A stretch of DNA of 64,000 nt. Origin: an uncultured Muribaculaceae bacterium. GTDB taxonomy: Bacteria; Bacteroidota; Bacteroidia; Bacteroidales; Muribaculaceae. A program made the translations under genes and the position numbers. Below are positions 54,938 to 63,662 of the stretch, piece by piece; within the stretch, counting starts at the first letter, position 1; every line of letters begins with the position of its first letter. A model generated the notes under the pieces. That model saw only the letters and a list, made by a program, of their open reading frames with translations. It ran no database searches and was not told where the DNA came from. The stretch spans positions 1 to 64,000 of the forward strand of contig CAJTUF010000009.1 in assembly GCA_910579675.1 (NCBI GenBank). Reading direction: 5' to 3'.

Positions 54938-55032
54938 CTGCAAAGTTACATCTTTTTTCAATCCGAGGCAAAAAAGCCGCCGCAAGCTTCGGAGCAGCGC
55001 CATCGGTGGCAAAAAAAGATGTATCTTTGCAG
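54938..55032. promoter_or_regulatory. Divergent, nearly mirror-image promoters of panB and metH
   Basis: panB promoter (minus): TTG (54969-54971), 20 bases, TAACTTTG (54941-54948). metH promoter (plus): TATCTTTG (55022-55029), 36 bases before the ATG, -33 box weak. The two -7 regions are inverted copies: 54938-54958 and 55012-55032 are complementary over 21 bases with one mismatch. There is no room for a riboswitch in either leader. Confidence 0.65.
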
Positions 55033-55064
55033 TTTCAACAGCAATCCACCACCTCCCACACATA

Positions 55065-58000
55065 ATGACTACTGACGTGACGACGACCGAAAACTCCACT
55101 GCCGCAGATATACGCGAGGCCATGACCCACAGGATTTTGGTGCTCGACGGTGCGATGGGCACCATGATCCAGCGCCTCGGGCTTCCCGAGGAGGCTTACC
55201 GCTGCGATGAAGCCGCCGATGCTCCCGCCCTGAAGGGGTGCAACGACCTGCTGTGTCTCACCCGTCCCGACGAGATTGCCGCTATCCATCGCATGTATCT
55301 CGATGCCGGTGCCGACATAATAGAGACCAATTCATTCAACGCCAATGCTATATCGCTGGCCGATTATGGCATAAGCCATCTTGCCCGCACTATAAGCCGC
55401 GCTGCTGCCGGGGTGGCACGCCGAGCAGTTGAGTTGTCGTGGCGCCGGGCATGGGTGGCCGGTAGCATCGGACCCACGAGCAAGTCGCTCGCCATGAGCC
55501 GAGGTATCGACGGCGCCGACGGTACCAACCCGATAGATTTCGCCACAATGGAGAGCGCCTATTTCGATCAGGCCGCCGGGCTTATCGAGGGGGGCGCCGA
55601 CCTGCTGCTTATCGAGACCGTCTACGACGGCCTCAACGCCAAAGCCGCCATAGCAGGCTCGCGACGGGCCATGGAGAGCCTCGGGCGCCATCTCCCGTTT
55701 ATCATTTCGGCCACACTGACCGAGAGCGGGCGCACCCTGGCCGGCCAGACGCTCGAAGCGCTATATGCCACTGTGGCCCATGCCCGCCCCATCGCTTTCG
55801 GCCTCAACTGCAGCTTCGGCGCCGCCGAGATGAAGCGCCACATCGAGGCTATGGACAAGTGGCTCCCCACTGCGGTGAGCATCTATCCCAATGCCGGACT
55901 CCCCAACGCCCTGGGCCAGTATGACCAGACTCCAGCCACCATGGCCGCTACCCTGCGCCCCATCATGGAGGCCCGGCTGGTAAATATCGTTGGCGGATGC
56001 TGCGGCACCACTCCCGACCACATAGCCGCCATAGCCGCCGAGGCCCGGGGCTTTGACCCGCGTCCGCTCCCCTCACCCGCCTCCGGTGGTCGCAGCCTGC
56101 ATCTGGCTGGTCTTGAGACGCTGCCCATCAGCGATTTCTACAAGGTGGGCGAGCGATGCAATGTGGCCGGCTCGCGCAAATTTCTCCGTCTTATCAAGGA
56201 GGGATCTATCGACGAGGCGGTCGACATTGCTGCCTCGCAGGTCGCAGCCGGAGCCGACATTATTGATGTCAACATGGACGATGCCATGCTCGACGCCCCT
56301 GGATGTCTCGCCTCTTTCCTCAGCCGCATAGGCATAGAGCCCGATATCGCCCGGGTGCCGGTAATGATCGATTCGAGCGACTTCGAGGCGGTGAAAGCTG
56401 CTCTCGGATCGGTGCAGGGGCGCCCGGTGGTCAACTCCATCAGCCTCAAGGAGGGTGAGGACATATTTATTGAGCGCGCCCGCTACATTGCCTCGATGGG
56501 CGCCGCAATGGTGGTGATGGCATTTGATGAGCGCGGGCAGGCCGACACCTTCGAGCGAAAGATCGAGGTGGCCGGGCGAGCCTACCGCCTCCTCACCCGC
56601 AAGGCAGGTATAGACCCGGCCGATATTATCTTCGATCCCAACATTCTCGCCGTGGCCACAGGCATAGAGGCCCATGCCGCCTACGGGCTCGACTTTATCC
56701 GCGCCGCCCGGTGGATAACCGACAATTGCCCCGGTGCCCATGTGAGCGGCGGGTTGAGCAATCTGTCGTTCTCTTTCCGTGGCAACAACCCGGTGCGCGA
56801 GGCTATCCACGCCATTTTCCTCTCTCTTGCCCGCCCCGAGGGGATGGATATGGCCATAGTCAATCCCGCCTCGATGATCGACCCCGCCAAGGTGGATCCC
56901 GCCCTGACCGAGGCCATAACCGATGTGCTGCTCAACCGTCGGCCTGATGCCACCGACCGTCTGATAGCAGCCGCTTCCGAAGCCGCCGCGCAGGCCGCGT
57001 CGGCCAAACCGGGCGCCGCTCCGGCGGCTTCGGCCCCGACAGCAGCCGCAACTCCGTCGGCACGCCTCGCCTCGATGGTGGAGAGCGGCCACACCGATGG
57101 CATCGAAAGCCTGCTCCACGCCGCCGTAGGGCAGCTCGGCAGCGCTTATGCGGTGGTCGACGGCCCTCTCATGGAGGGTATGAACCGCGTAGGCGACCGC
57201 TTCGGGCGCGGAGAGATGTTTTTACCCCAGGTGGTCAAGAGCGCCCACACCATGAAGGTGGCCGTGGAGATACTCACCCCTCTCATCGAAGCCTCCCAGC
57301 AGAGCTCCGGCTCCAAGGCCAAGCCATGGCACATGGTCATTGCCACTGTCAAGGGCGATGTCCACGATATCGGTAAAAACATTGTGGGAGTGGTGATGAA
57401 CTGCAACGGCTTCGAGGTGACCGACCTCGGCGTGATGACTCCCGGCGAGACGATCGTGGAGCGGGCCATCGACTCCGGAGCCGACTTCATCGGTCTGAGC
57501 GGCCTGATCACCCCGTCGCTGGGCGAGATGACAGCGGTGGCGAGACTCATGGAGGAACGCGCCATGACCATCCCTCTGTTTATCGGCGGAGCCACCACTT
57601 CGGCGCTCCACACCGCCGTGAAGATAGCGCCATGCTACTCCGGCCCTGTGGTCCACACCCACGATGCGGCGTCGCTCCCCGGCGTGGCCCGGCGCTTTCT
57701 CGACCCCGCCACCCGCGACGAGGCCATAGCCAGCCTCCGCGTCGACCAGCAGCGCCTGCGCGACGAGTATGAGGCATCGCAGCGCAAGCCTCTCCTCCCC
57801 CTCGCCGAGGCCCGCAGGCGCGCCCGCACCGTGGCTCAACCAGCGCCCGCACCGGCCCTCGGCTACGGCACCCACGACCGCGCTTACACTATCGGCGAGC
57901 TCCTTCCGCTCATCAACCGCCGCGCCTTCTTCTCCTTCTGGCATATCGATCCGATCATGGACCGCAGGCTCAACGGCAGCGGATGCTCCTGCTGCATGCC

Positions 58001-58739
58001 TTCAGCCGCCTCCGACCCTCGTCTGCGCGAGGCGTCGAAACTTTGGGCCGACGCCCTCGCCCTCCTCGCCGAGATGGACCGGCAGGGCGTGACGGTGACC
58101 ACCCGCACGGTGATAGCTCCGGTAGCGACCGACCACTCCTCCGATACCGCCATAATCGACGGCAAGGCCATGCTCCCCACACTGCGCCGTCAGACCGACG
58201 AACCGGCCACCGTGGCCCTGACCGACTTCCTCGCTCCCACCGACACCATAGCTCTATTCACCTCCACCGCCGCCGGTCCGCTGGCCGACATGATAGAGCG
58301 CCTGCGCGCCGAAGGGAGCGACTTCAAGGCAATGCTCGCCGAGAGTCTTGCCGACCGCCTTGTGGAAGCCGCCACCGCCCTGCTCCACTCCGACACCGCC
58401 ACCCGCACATGGGGCTACGCGGCCTCATCGCCGACATCGGTCGACGATGATGGCGACGGATCGGCTGGTATAGGCATCCGACCTGCCATAGGCTATCCTT
58501 CGCTCCCCGACCAGAGCCTCGTGTTTGAAGCCGACAAGATCCTGCATTATGCCGACCTCGGCATCACCGTGACCGAAAACGGCGCCCTCCACCCCTCGGC
58601 CACTACTACCGGAGTGATCATAGCCTCGCCTCAGGCGCGCTACTTCACCGTAGGCCCGATAACTCCCGACCAACGGGCCGACTATGCCTCCCGACGCGGC
58701 CTCGACCCCGAAGCCCTCGACCGCTTCATCCCCGCCTGA
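55065..58739 (+). CDS. metH: Cobalamin-dependent methionine synthase
   Basis: 1224 residues, full four-module enzyme. Homocysteine domain about 20-330 with zinc ligands Cys249 (GLNCSFGA), Cys312 and Cys313 (GGCCGTTPDH). Methyl-THF (pterin-binding) domain about 350-610 (SISLKEGEDIFIERA). Cap and B12 domain about 665-900 with the axial ligand motif DVHDIGKN near 765-772. An Ala-rich linker (SAKPGAAPAASAPTAAAT) joins modules two and three. SAM-activation domain about 930-1224 with RPAIGYPSLPDQS near 1139. It re-methylates homocysteine and depends on exogenous or scavenged B12; the window has no B12 riboswitch. Confidence 0.98.
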   Translation: MTTDVTTTENSTAADIREAMTHRILVLDGAMGTMIQRLGLPEEAYRCDEAADAPALKGCNDLLCLTRPDEIAAIHRMYLDAGADIIETNSFNANAISLADYGISHLARTISRAAAGVARRAVELSWRRAWVAGSIGPTSKSLAMSRGIDGADGTNPIDFATMESAYFDQAAGLIEGGADLLLIETVYDGLNAKAAIAGSRRAMESLGRHLPFIISATLTESGRTLAGQTLEALYATVAHARPIAFGLNCSFGAAEMKRHIEAMDKWLPTAVSIYPNAGLPNALGQYDQTPATMAATLRPIMEARLVNIVGGCCGTTPDHIAAIAAEARGFDPRPLPSPASGGRSLHLAGLETLPISDFYKVGERCNVAGSRKFLRLIKEGSIDEAVDIAASQVAAGADIIDVNMDDAMLDAPGCLASFLSRIGIEPDIARVPVMIDSSDFEAVKAALGSVQGRPVVNSISLKEGEDIFIERARYIASMGAAMVVMAFDERGQADTFERKIEVAGRAYRLLTRKAGIDPADIIFDPNILAVATGIEAHAAYGLDFIRAARWITDNCPGAHVSGGLSNLSFSFRGNNPVREAIHAIFLSLARPEGMDMAIVNPASMIDPAKVDPALTEAITDVLLNRRPDATDRLIAAASEAAAQAASAKPGAAPAASAPTAAATPSARLASMVESGHTDGIESLLHAAVGQLGSAYAVVDGPLMEGMNRVGDRFGRGEMFLPQVVKSAHTMKVAVEILTPLIEASQQSSGSKAKPWHMVIATVKGDVHDIGKNIVGVVMNCNGFEVTDLGVMTPGETIVERAIDSGADFIGLSGLITPSLGEMTAVARLMEERAMTIPLFIGGATTSALHTAVKIAPCYSGPVVHTHDAASLPGVARRFLDPATRDEAIASLRVDQQRLRDEYEASQRKPLLPLAEARRRARTVAQPAPAPALGYGTHDRAYTIGELLPLINRRAFFSFWHIDPIMDRRLNGSGCSCCMPSAASDPRLREASKLWADALALLAEMDRQGVTVTTRTVIAPVATDHSSDTAIIDGKAMLPTLRRQTDEPATVALTDFLAPTDTIALFTSTAAGPLADMIERLRAEGSDFKAMLAESLADRLVEAATALLHSDTATRTWGYAASSPTSVDDDGDGSAGIGIRPAIGYPSLPDQSLVFEADKILHYADLGITVTENGALHPSATTTGVIIASPQARYFTVGPITPDQRADYASRRGLDPEALDRFIPA

Positions 58740-58767
58740 CCCCTCCCGGCCTCGTAGTGCGGCCTCC

Positions 58768-59247
58768 CCGGAGCAGCCGACGCCCGCGACGCCCACCCGG
58801 CGGCCAAATGGCCGCACCGCGACGCCCACCCGGCGGCCTTGTAGGGCTGCCTCCCTGGAGCAGCCGCCCCCCGCGTCGCCCACCCGGCGGCCAAATGGCC
58901 GCACCGCGTCGCCAACCCGGCGCGTAGCGCCAAAAGCCCCGTTGGGGGCGCTACCTGATGGGCAGGCCCCGGCAAGTGCGCGCGTAGCCGCCGCAGCCGG
59001 GGTTTGCGAGGGCCCATCCATAAAATGCTCAGCGTCAGCCGAGCCCCTAACCGCGACGCCTCTGCCGCACAAGGAGCTCGGCTGACGCTGAGCCTATCAA
59101 TGAGCCACCGCCATAACCTGCGGCTGCGGCGGCTAACGCGCGCTCTTGCCCCGGGCTACCAAACAGGTGCGCCGCTAAAAGCGGCTCGGCGGCTAACGCG
59201 CGCTCTCATCGTCGCCGGGCGGATGCTCCGTGGAGCATCCCCACAAG
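58768..59247. repeat. Structured dispersed repeat, copy B
   Basis: About 480 bases downstream of metH, opposite in orientation to copy A. Parts, left to right: an internal duplication of about 100 bases (GGAGCAGCC ... CCCACCCGGCGGCCAAATGG twice, 58770-58905); stem CCCCGGC/GCCGGGG (58967-58973, 58996-59002) with a GCGCGCGTAGCCGCCGC loop; the 18-base inverted repeat GCTCAGCGTCAGCCGAGC (59027-59044, 59076-59093); two hairpins with GCGGCGGCTAACGCGCGC loops; and the closing palindrome GGATGCTCCGTGGAGCATCC (59221-59240). Small open frames here are by-products of the palindromes. Confidence 0.85.
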
Positions 59248-59301
59248 TCGCTGCAATCCGCTATAAATCATATAAATAACAAATCCGAACCACACCTCCC
59301 T

Positions 59302-59665
59302 CCCCGGAGTAGCCGACCCCCGCGACGCCCACCCGGCGCGTAGCGCCAAAAGCCGCGTAGCGGCGTCCCTGAAGGGTAGACCCACTCAAAGGCGCGCGTA
59401 GCCGCCGCAGAGTGGGGTTTGCGAGGGCCCATCCATAAAATGCTCAGCGTCAGCCGAGCTCCCCACCGCGACAACCATGCCGCCCAAGGAGCTCGGCTGA
59501 CGCTGAGCCTATCAATGAGCCACCGCCATAACCTGCGGCTGCGGCGGCTAACGCGCGCTCTTGCCGCAGGCTACCAAGCAGGTGAGCCGCTAAAAGCGGC
59601 TCGGCGGCTAACGCGCGCTCTCATCGTCGCCGAGCGGATGCTCCGTGGAGCATCCCTACAAATCA
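59302..59665. repeat. Structured dispersed repeat, copy C
   Basis: A second copy in tandem with copy B and the same orientation, without the internal duplication. Stem CCCACTC/GAGTGGG (59381-59387, 59410-59416); 21-base perfect inverted repeat (59442-59462, 59488-59508); hairpin CCTGCGGC/GCCGCAGG (59532-59539, 59563-59570); hairpin GAGCCGC/GCGGCTC (59584-59590, 59596-59602); hairpin GCTCGGCG/CGCCGAGC (59599-59606, 59628-59635); palindrome GGATGCTCCGTGGAGCATCC (59636-59655). From 59666 to 59914 I see no gene. Confidence 0.85.
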
Positions 59666-59914
59666 CACATCCTCAACTAATTAACCCTCGCACATTACGC
59701 CCCCGCGGCCAAAACGCCGCAAAACCTCGAAACCATGGCCTGAATTAGCGCCTTCTCATAGCTTTATTAACTCTAACTCTTCCCTAACATACCAATGACT
59801 CTGAAAAGGCCCACATGCCTTAACGGCATTGACCATTGACCCGGTTGGATTGCCGGGCAATTAAGCCCGGTTTCGGGCCGCAGGAAAATTACTGAAAGGT
59901 ATATTTTGCAAATG

Positions 59915-59946
59915 AACGCGTAAAATAGTAAATTTGCAGCGGAGAA
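59915..59946 (+). promoter_or_regulatory. Promoter of galE
   Basis: TTTG (59915-59918), exactly 20 bases, TAAATTTG (59939-59946). Start expected near 59953, 50 bases before the ATG. Confidence 0.8.
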
Positions 59947-60001
59947 GCCATCCGCTCCTCCACCCGACCAGTCAGAATCAACAATCCTAAACACCCATAT
60001 C

Positions 60002-61039
60002 ATGAGCAAACCGAGAATACTCGTAACCGGCGGCACCGGTTACATTGGCTCCCACACTACTGTCGAGCTTCAGGCAGCCGGCTATCCCGTAGTGATCATC
60101 GACAATCTGTCAAACTCCAACAAGGAGGTGCTCGACGGCATCGAGCGCATCTCGGGCATCCGTCCCGACTTCGTTGAGGCCGACTGCACCGACCTCGACG
60201 CCCTCAAGGATCTCTTTGCCAAATATCCCGACATCCGCGGCATCATCAACTTTGCCGCTTCCAAGGCTGTGGGCGAGTCGATGGAAAAACCGATCCTCTA
60301 CTACCGCAACAACCTCAACACGCTCATGAACCTGCTCGACCTCATGGGTCCCAACGGAGTGAAAGGCATCGTGTTCTCCTCTTCCTGCACCGTATATGGC
60401 GAGCCCGACGTAAACCCCGTCACCGAGCAGAGCCCCATCAAGAAGGCCACCTCGCCCTATGGCAACACCAAGCAGATAAGCGAGGAGATCATCACCGACG
60501 TGATCAATGCCGGAGCTCCCTTCAAGAGCGTCATCCTCCGCTACTTCAACCCCGTAGGTGCCCACCCCTCGGCCGAGATCGGCGAGCTCCCCAACGGTGT
60601 GCCCCAGAACCTCATCCCCTACATCACCCAGACCGCCATCGGCATCCGCAAGGAGCTCAGCGTGTTTGGCAATGACTATCCTACCCCCGACGGCTCCTGC
60701 ATCCGCGACTTCATCAATGTTGTCGACCTCGCAAAGGCCCATGTAAAGGCCATGGACCGCATGCTCGAAAACCCCGAGGCCGAGCCCATCGAGATCTACA
60801 ATCTCGGCACCGGCAACGGCGTGAGCGTGCTTGAGCTCATCAACACCTTCCAGGATGCCACCGGAGTGAAGGTGCCCTACAAGATTGTGGGCCGTCGTCC
60901 CGGCGACATCGAAAAGGTATGGGGCAACCCCTCCCACGCCAACGAAGTGCTCGGCTGGGTGGCCGACACCCCTCTGGCCGACACCATGCGCTCGGCTTGG
61001 GCCTGGCAGTGCAAGCTCCGCGAGCGCGGCATCATGTGA
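60002..61039 (+). CDS. galE: UDP-glucose 4-epimerase
   Basis: 345 residues, extended SDR. NAD loop GGTGYIGSHT (residues 9-18), FAASKAVGES, catalytic SSSCTVYG and Tyr-x-x-x-Lys in SPYGNTKQISEE, then VILRYFNPVGAHPS and DGSCIRDFINVVDLAKAH, all GalE signatures. Interconverts UDP-glucose and UDP-galactose (possibly the N-acetyl forms) for galactose use and surface glycans. Monocistronic between its own promoter and terminator. Confidence 0.97.
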   Translation: MSKPRILVTGGTGYIGSHTTVELQAAGYPVVIIDNLSNSNKEVLDGIERISGIRPDFVEADCTDLDALKDLFAKYPDIRGIINFAASKAVGESMEKPILYYRNNLNTLMNLLDLMGPNGVKGIVFSSSCTVYGEPDVNPVTEQSPIKKATSPYGNTKQISEEIITDVINAGAPFKSVILRYFNPVGAHPSAEIGELPNGVPQNLIPYITQTAIGIRKELSVFGNDYPTPDGSCIRDFINVVDLAKAHVKAMDRMLENPEAEPIEIYNLGTGNGVSVLELINTFQDATGVKVPYKIVGRRPGDIEKVWGNPSHANEVLGWVADTPLADTMRSAWAWQCKLRERGIM

Positions 61040-61064
61040 TCTGCCACCCGCATCAACTCATAAT

Positions 61065-61113
61065 GGGGAGGCCGACGTTGCCACAATGGCAAGCGCCGGC
61101 CTCCCCCTTTTTT
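61065..61113 (+). terminator. Terminator of galE
   Basis: Long nearly continuous stem: GGGGAGGCCG (61065-61074) with CGGCCTCCCC (61097-61106) and inner TTGCCA/TGGCAA (61078-61083, 61087-61092), followed by six T (61108-61113). Confidence 0.9.
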
Positions 61114-61262
61114 ATCTCCGGTCCAAGGATAATCCTCCCCAATCATAAGCAACTGGTATCATACGGGCGGAAACGGCCCCTCCGCCGCAACACAAACCGG
61201 CACCCGCGGCAAGGCGGGGCGTTTTTTCGCGCGGCAGGAGAGGATATTTGAGCGATTTGGCG

Positions 61263-61270
61263 TATCTTTG
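61263..61270 (+). promoter_or_regulatory. Putative -7 box of the yqeY-serS run
   Basis: TATCTTTG, 72 bases before the yqeY ATG; no TTG at the expected distance. The rest of the 61114-61341 gap shows nothing else definite. Confidence 0.4.
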
Positions 61271-61341
61271 CAGTCGCTAACATGTGCGCGGTGCCTCACG
61301 GTGCGGCGCCTATCAGTTTTTCTGTACAGATCAACACGACA

Positions 61342-61794
61342 ATGGATCTTTTCGACAAAATATCGGCCGACATCAAGACGGCTATGCTCGCCCGCGAGAA
61401 GGTGCGCCTCGAGACGCTCCGCGGCATCAAAAAAGAATTTCTCGAAGCTAAGACTGCCAAAGGGGCCGACGGCACTCTGACCGACGACCACGCTATGAAA
61501 ATCCTGGCCAAGATGGCCAAGCAGCGTCGCGAGACGGCTCAGATCTATGCCGAGCAGGCTCGTCCCGAACTCGCCGAAAATGAGCTCGCCGAAGCTGCCG
61601 TGATTGAGGAATATCTCCCCAAGGCCCTGAGTGCCGACGAGCTCCGCGCCGAGCTCACCGCCATCATCGCCGAGACCGGCGCCACCGGGCCCAAGGAGAT
61701 GGGCAAGGTGATGGGCGTGGCTTCCAAGCGCCTTGCCGGACGTGCCGACGGTCGCGCCGTTTCAGAGATGGTAAAGCAGCTCCTCAACTCTTAA
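61342..61794 (+). CDS. GatB/YqeY domain protein
   Basis: 150 residues from ATG 61342 (MDLFDKISADIKTAMLAREK), the family's normal start; an in-frame ATG at 61282 would add 20 unconserved residues. All-helical YqeY fold with RLETLRGIKKEFLEAKTAKG and VIEEYLPKALSADELRAEL, then GPKEMGKVMGVASKRLAGRADGRAVSEMVKQLL, the GatB-tail-like end that binds tRNA in GatB. The role of free YqeY is unsettled; the tRNA link agrees with its position 14 bases before serS. Confidence 0.92.
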   Translation: MDLFDKISADIKTAMLAREKVRLETLRGIKKEFLEAKTAKGADGTLTDDHAMKILAKMAKQRRETAQIYAEQARPELAENELAEAAVIEEYLPKALSADELRAELTAIIAETGATGPKEMGKVMGVASKRLAGRADGRAVSEMVKQLLNS

Positions 61795-61808
61795 TTTCAT
61801 CACCAGCC

Positions 61809-63080
61809 ATGCTCACACTCCAGCAGATCAAGGAAAACCCCGGGCGCATCATCGAGCGCCTCGCCATAAAAGGCTTTGATGCCAAGCAACCTATCGAACG
61901 CGTGATAGCCCTCGACAGCGATCGCCGCGCCGCACAACTCGAAAACGACACCCTCGCAGGAGAGCAGAAGAAACTCGCAGCCTCGATCGGCGCCCTCATG
62001 AAGCAGGGCAAGCGCGAGGAGGCTGAGGCCGCCAAGGCCGAAGTGGCCGCCCTCAAGGAGGCTCAGCGCGTGGCCTCGACCCGCCTCGACGCCGCCGAAG
62101 GGGAGATACGCGACATACTCCTGTCGATCCCCAACATACCCTGCGACGCCGTGCCTGCCGGCAAGAGCGCCGACGACAATGTGGTGGAGAAAACCGGTGG
62201 CCCGATGCCCGACCTCCCCGCCGATGCCCTCCCCCACTGGGATCTGGCCAAGAAATACAATCTCATCGACTTCGATCTGGGCGTGAAGATCACCGGCGCC
62301 GGCTTCCCTGTTTATATCGGCAAGGGTGCACGCCTGCAGCGGGCTCTGATCCAGTTTTTCCTCGACAGCGCCGTTGCGGCCGGATATACCGAGATCCAGC
62401 CCCCTTATGTGGTAAACGAAGCATCGGGCTACGGCACCGGACAGCTCCCCGACAAGGAGGGTCAGATGTATTTCGTAGGTGAAGACAAGCTCTATCTCAT
62501 CCCCACCGCCGAAGTGCCCGTGACCAATCTCTACCGCGATGTGATCATCCCCGCCGACCGTCTGCCCATACGCAATTGCGCCTACTCGGCTTGTTTCCGC
62601 CGCGAGGCCGGAAGCTACGGCAAGGATGTGCGCGGCCTCAACCGCCTCCATCAGTTTGACAAGGTGGAGATCGTGCGCATCGAGAAACCCGAAAACTCCT
62701 ATGCCGCCCTCGAAGAGATGAAAGACCATGTGCAGGGTCTGCTTGAGGCCCTCGGTCTCCCCTGGCACATCCTCCGCCTCTGTGGTGGCGACATGAGCTT
62801 CACCTCGGCCATCACTTTCGACTTCGAGGTGTTCTCGGCTGCTCAGAAGCGCTGGCTCGAAGTGTCGTCGGTATCCAACTTCGAGACATATCAGGCCAAC
62901 CGTCTGAAGTGCCGCTACCGCACCGACGACAAGAAGACAGCCCTTTGCCACACCCTCAACGGCTCGGCTCTCGCCCTGCCCCGCATCATGGCCGCGCTGC
63001 TCGAAAACAACCAGACCCCCGAAGGGATCGTGGTGCCCGAGTGTCTGCGCCGCTACACCGGATTTGACATCATCTCCTGA
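61809..63080 (+). CDS. serS: Seryl-tRNA synthetase
   Basis: 423 residues. N-terminal tRNA-binding coiled coil (about 28-105) and class II core: motif 2 in CFRREAGSYGKDVRGLNRLHQFDKVE and motif 3 in LNGSALALPRIMAALLENNQ, where the usual GSALAVGR is GSALALPR. Serine and ATP contacts PTAEVPVTNLY and FETYQANRLKCRYR are present. Attaches serine to tRNA-Ser (and tRNA-Sec where present). Between yqeY and an RNA methyltransferase. Confidence 0.98.
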   Translation: MLTLQQIKENPGRIIERLAIKGFDAKQPIERVIALDSDRRAAQLENDTLAGEQKKLAASIGALMKQGKREEAEAAKAEVAALKEAQRVASTRLDAAEGEIRDILLSIPNIPCDAVPAGKSADDNVVEKTGGPMPDLPADALPHWDLAKKYNLIDFDLGVKITGAGFPVYIGKGARLQRALIQFFLDSAVAAGYTEIQPPYVVNEASGYGTGQLPDKEGQMYFVGEDKLYLIPTAEVPVTNLYRDVIIPADRLPIRNCAYSACFRREAGSYGKDVRGLNRLHQFDKVEIVRIEKPENSYAALEEMKDHVQGLLEALGLPWHILRLCGGDMSFTSAITFDFEVFSAAQKRWLEVSSVSNFETYQANRLKCRYRTDDKKTALCHTLNGSALALPRIMAALLENNQTPEGIVVPECLRRYTGFDIIS

Positions 63081-63108
63081 TCAGCTCCACACATCCTCAA
63101 AGCCTTTC

Positions 63109-63642
63109 ATGGAGAAAAAAACCATATGGGACCTCGGCCGGCCGTCGGTAGACCAATACCGCAGCCGGCCGAAGCTGCCGATAGCCCTCATTGCCGACAA
63201 TATCCGCAGCCTCAACAATATCGGATCGCTTTTCCGCACCTCCGACGCATTCCTTGTCGACCGCATCGCTCTCTGCGGCATCTCGGCCACGCCTCCCAGC
63301 CCCGAGATACACAAGACCGCCCTCGGAGCCGAGGACTCGGTGGATTGGATCCACTACCCAACCGTAACCGAGGCCATCGACGCTCTCCGCGCCGACGGCT
63401 TTACCATCTGCTGCCTTGAGCAAGTGAAAGGAAGCGTGGCCCTCGACAAATTCCGTCCCGATCCCAACGGCAAGTATGCCGTAATAGTGGGCCACGAAGT
63501 CGATGGAGTGAGCCAGGAGGCGGTCGATGCCGCCGACATTTGCCTCGAGATTCCGCAGTATGGCACCAAACACTCGCTCAACGTGTCGGTGAGCGCCGCC
63601 CTTGCCCTCTGGCAGATATTCACCGCCCTCAGGCCCGAATAA
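63109..63642 (+). CDS. SpoU/TrmH family RNA 2'-O-methyltransferase
   Basis: 177 residues from ATG 63109, 28 bases after serS. SPOUT fold motifs: IADNIRSLNNIGSLFRTSDAF (motif 1), YAVIVGHEVDGVSQEAVDAAD (motif 2) and LEIPQYGTKHSLNVSVSAALALWQ (motif 3, trefoil knot). Too short to carry the N-terminal substrate domain of RlmB; the target (tRNA or rRNA) is not shown by the sequence. Co-directed with yqeY and serS. Confidence 0.9.
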   Translation: MEKKTIWDLGRPSVDQYRSRPKLPIALIADNIRSLNNIGSLFRTSDAFLVDRIALCGISATPPSPEIHKTALGAEDSVDWIHYPTVTEAIDALRADGFTICCLEQVKGSVALDKFRPDPNGKYAVIVGHEVDGVSQEAVDAADICLEIPQYGTKHSLNVSVSAALALWQIFTALRPE

Positions 63643-63662
63643 TAATCCGCTTCTCATCAACC

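Noticed and set aside
55020..55065. Cobalamin or SAM riboswitch before metH
   Set aside because: The leader from the predicted start to the ATG is only about 30 bases.
58740..59670. CRISPR array
   Set aside because: Repeated blocks are unequal in length, lack regular spacers, and contain internal hairpins; no cas genes are present.
59004..59748. Two similar small frames (59004-59279 and 59419-59748) as a new protein family with SVSRAP and ARLTLS motifs
   Set aside because: The shared residues are the translation of the inverted repeat arms, and the opposite strand and copy A give the same motifs. The sequence is explained better by conserved hairpins than by a protein.
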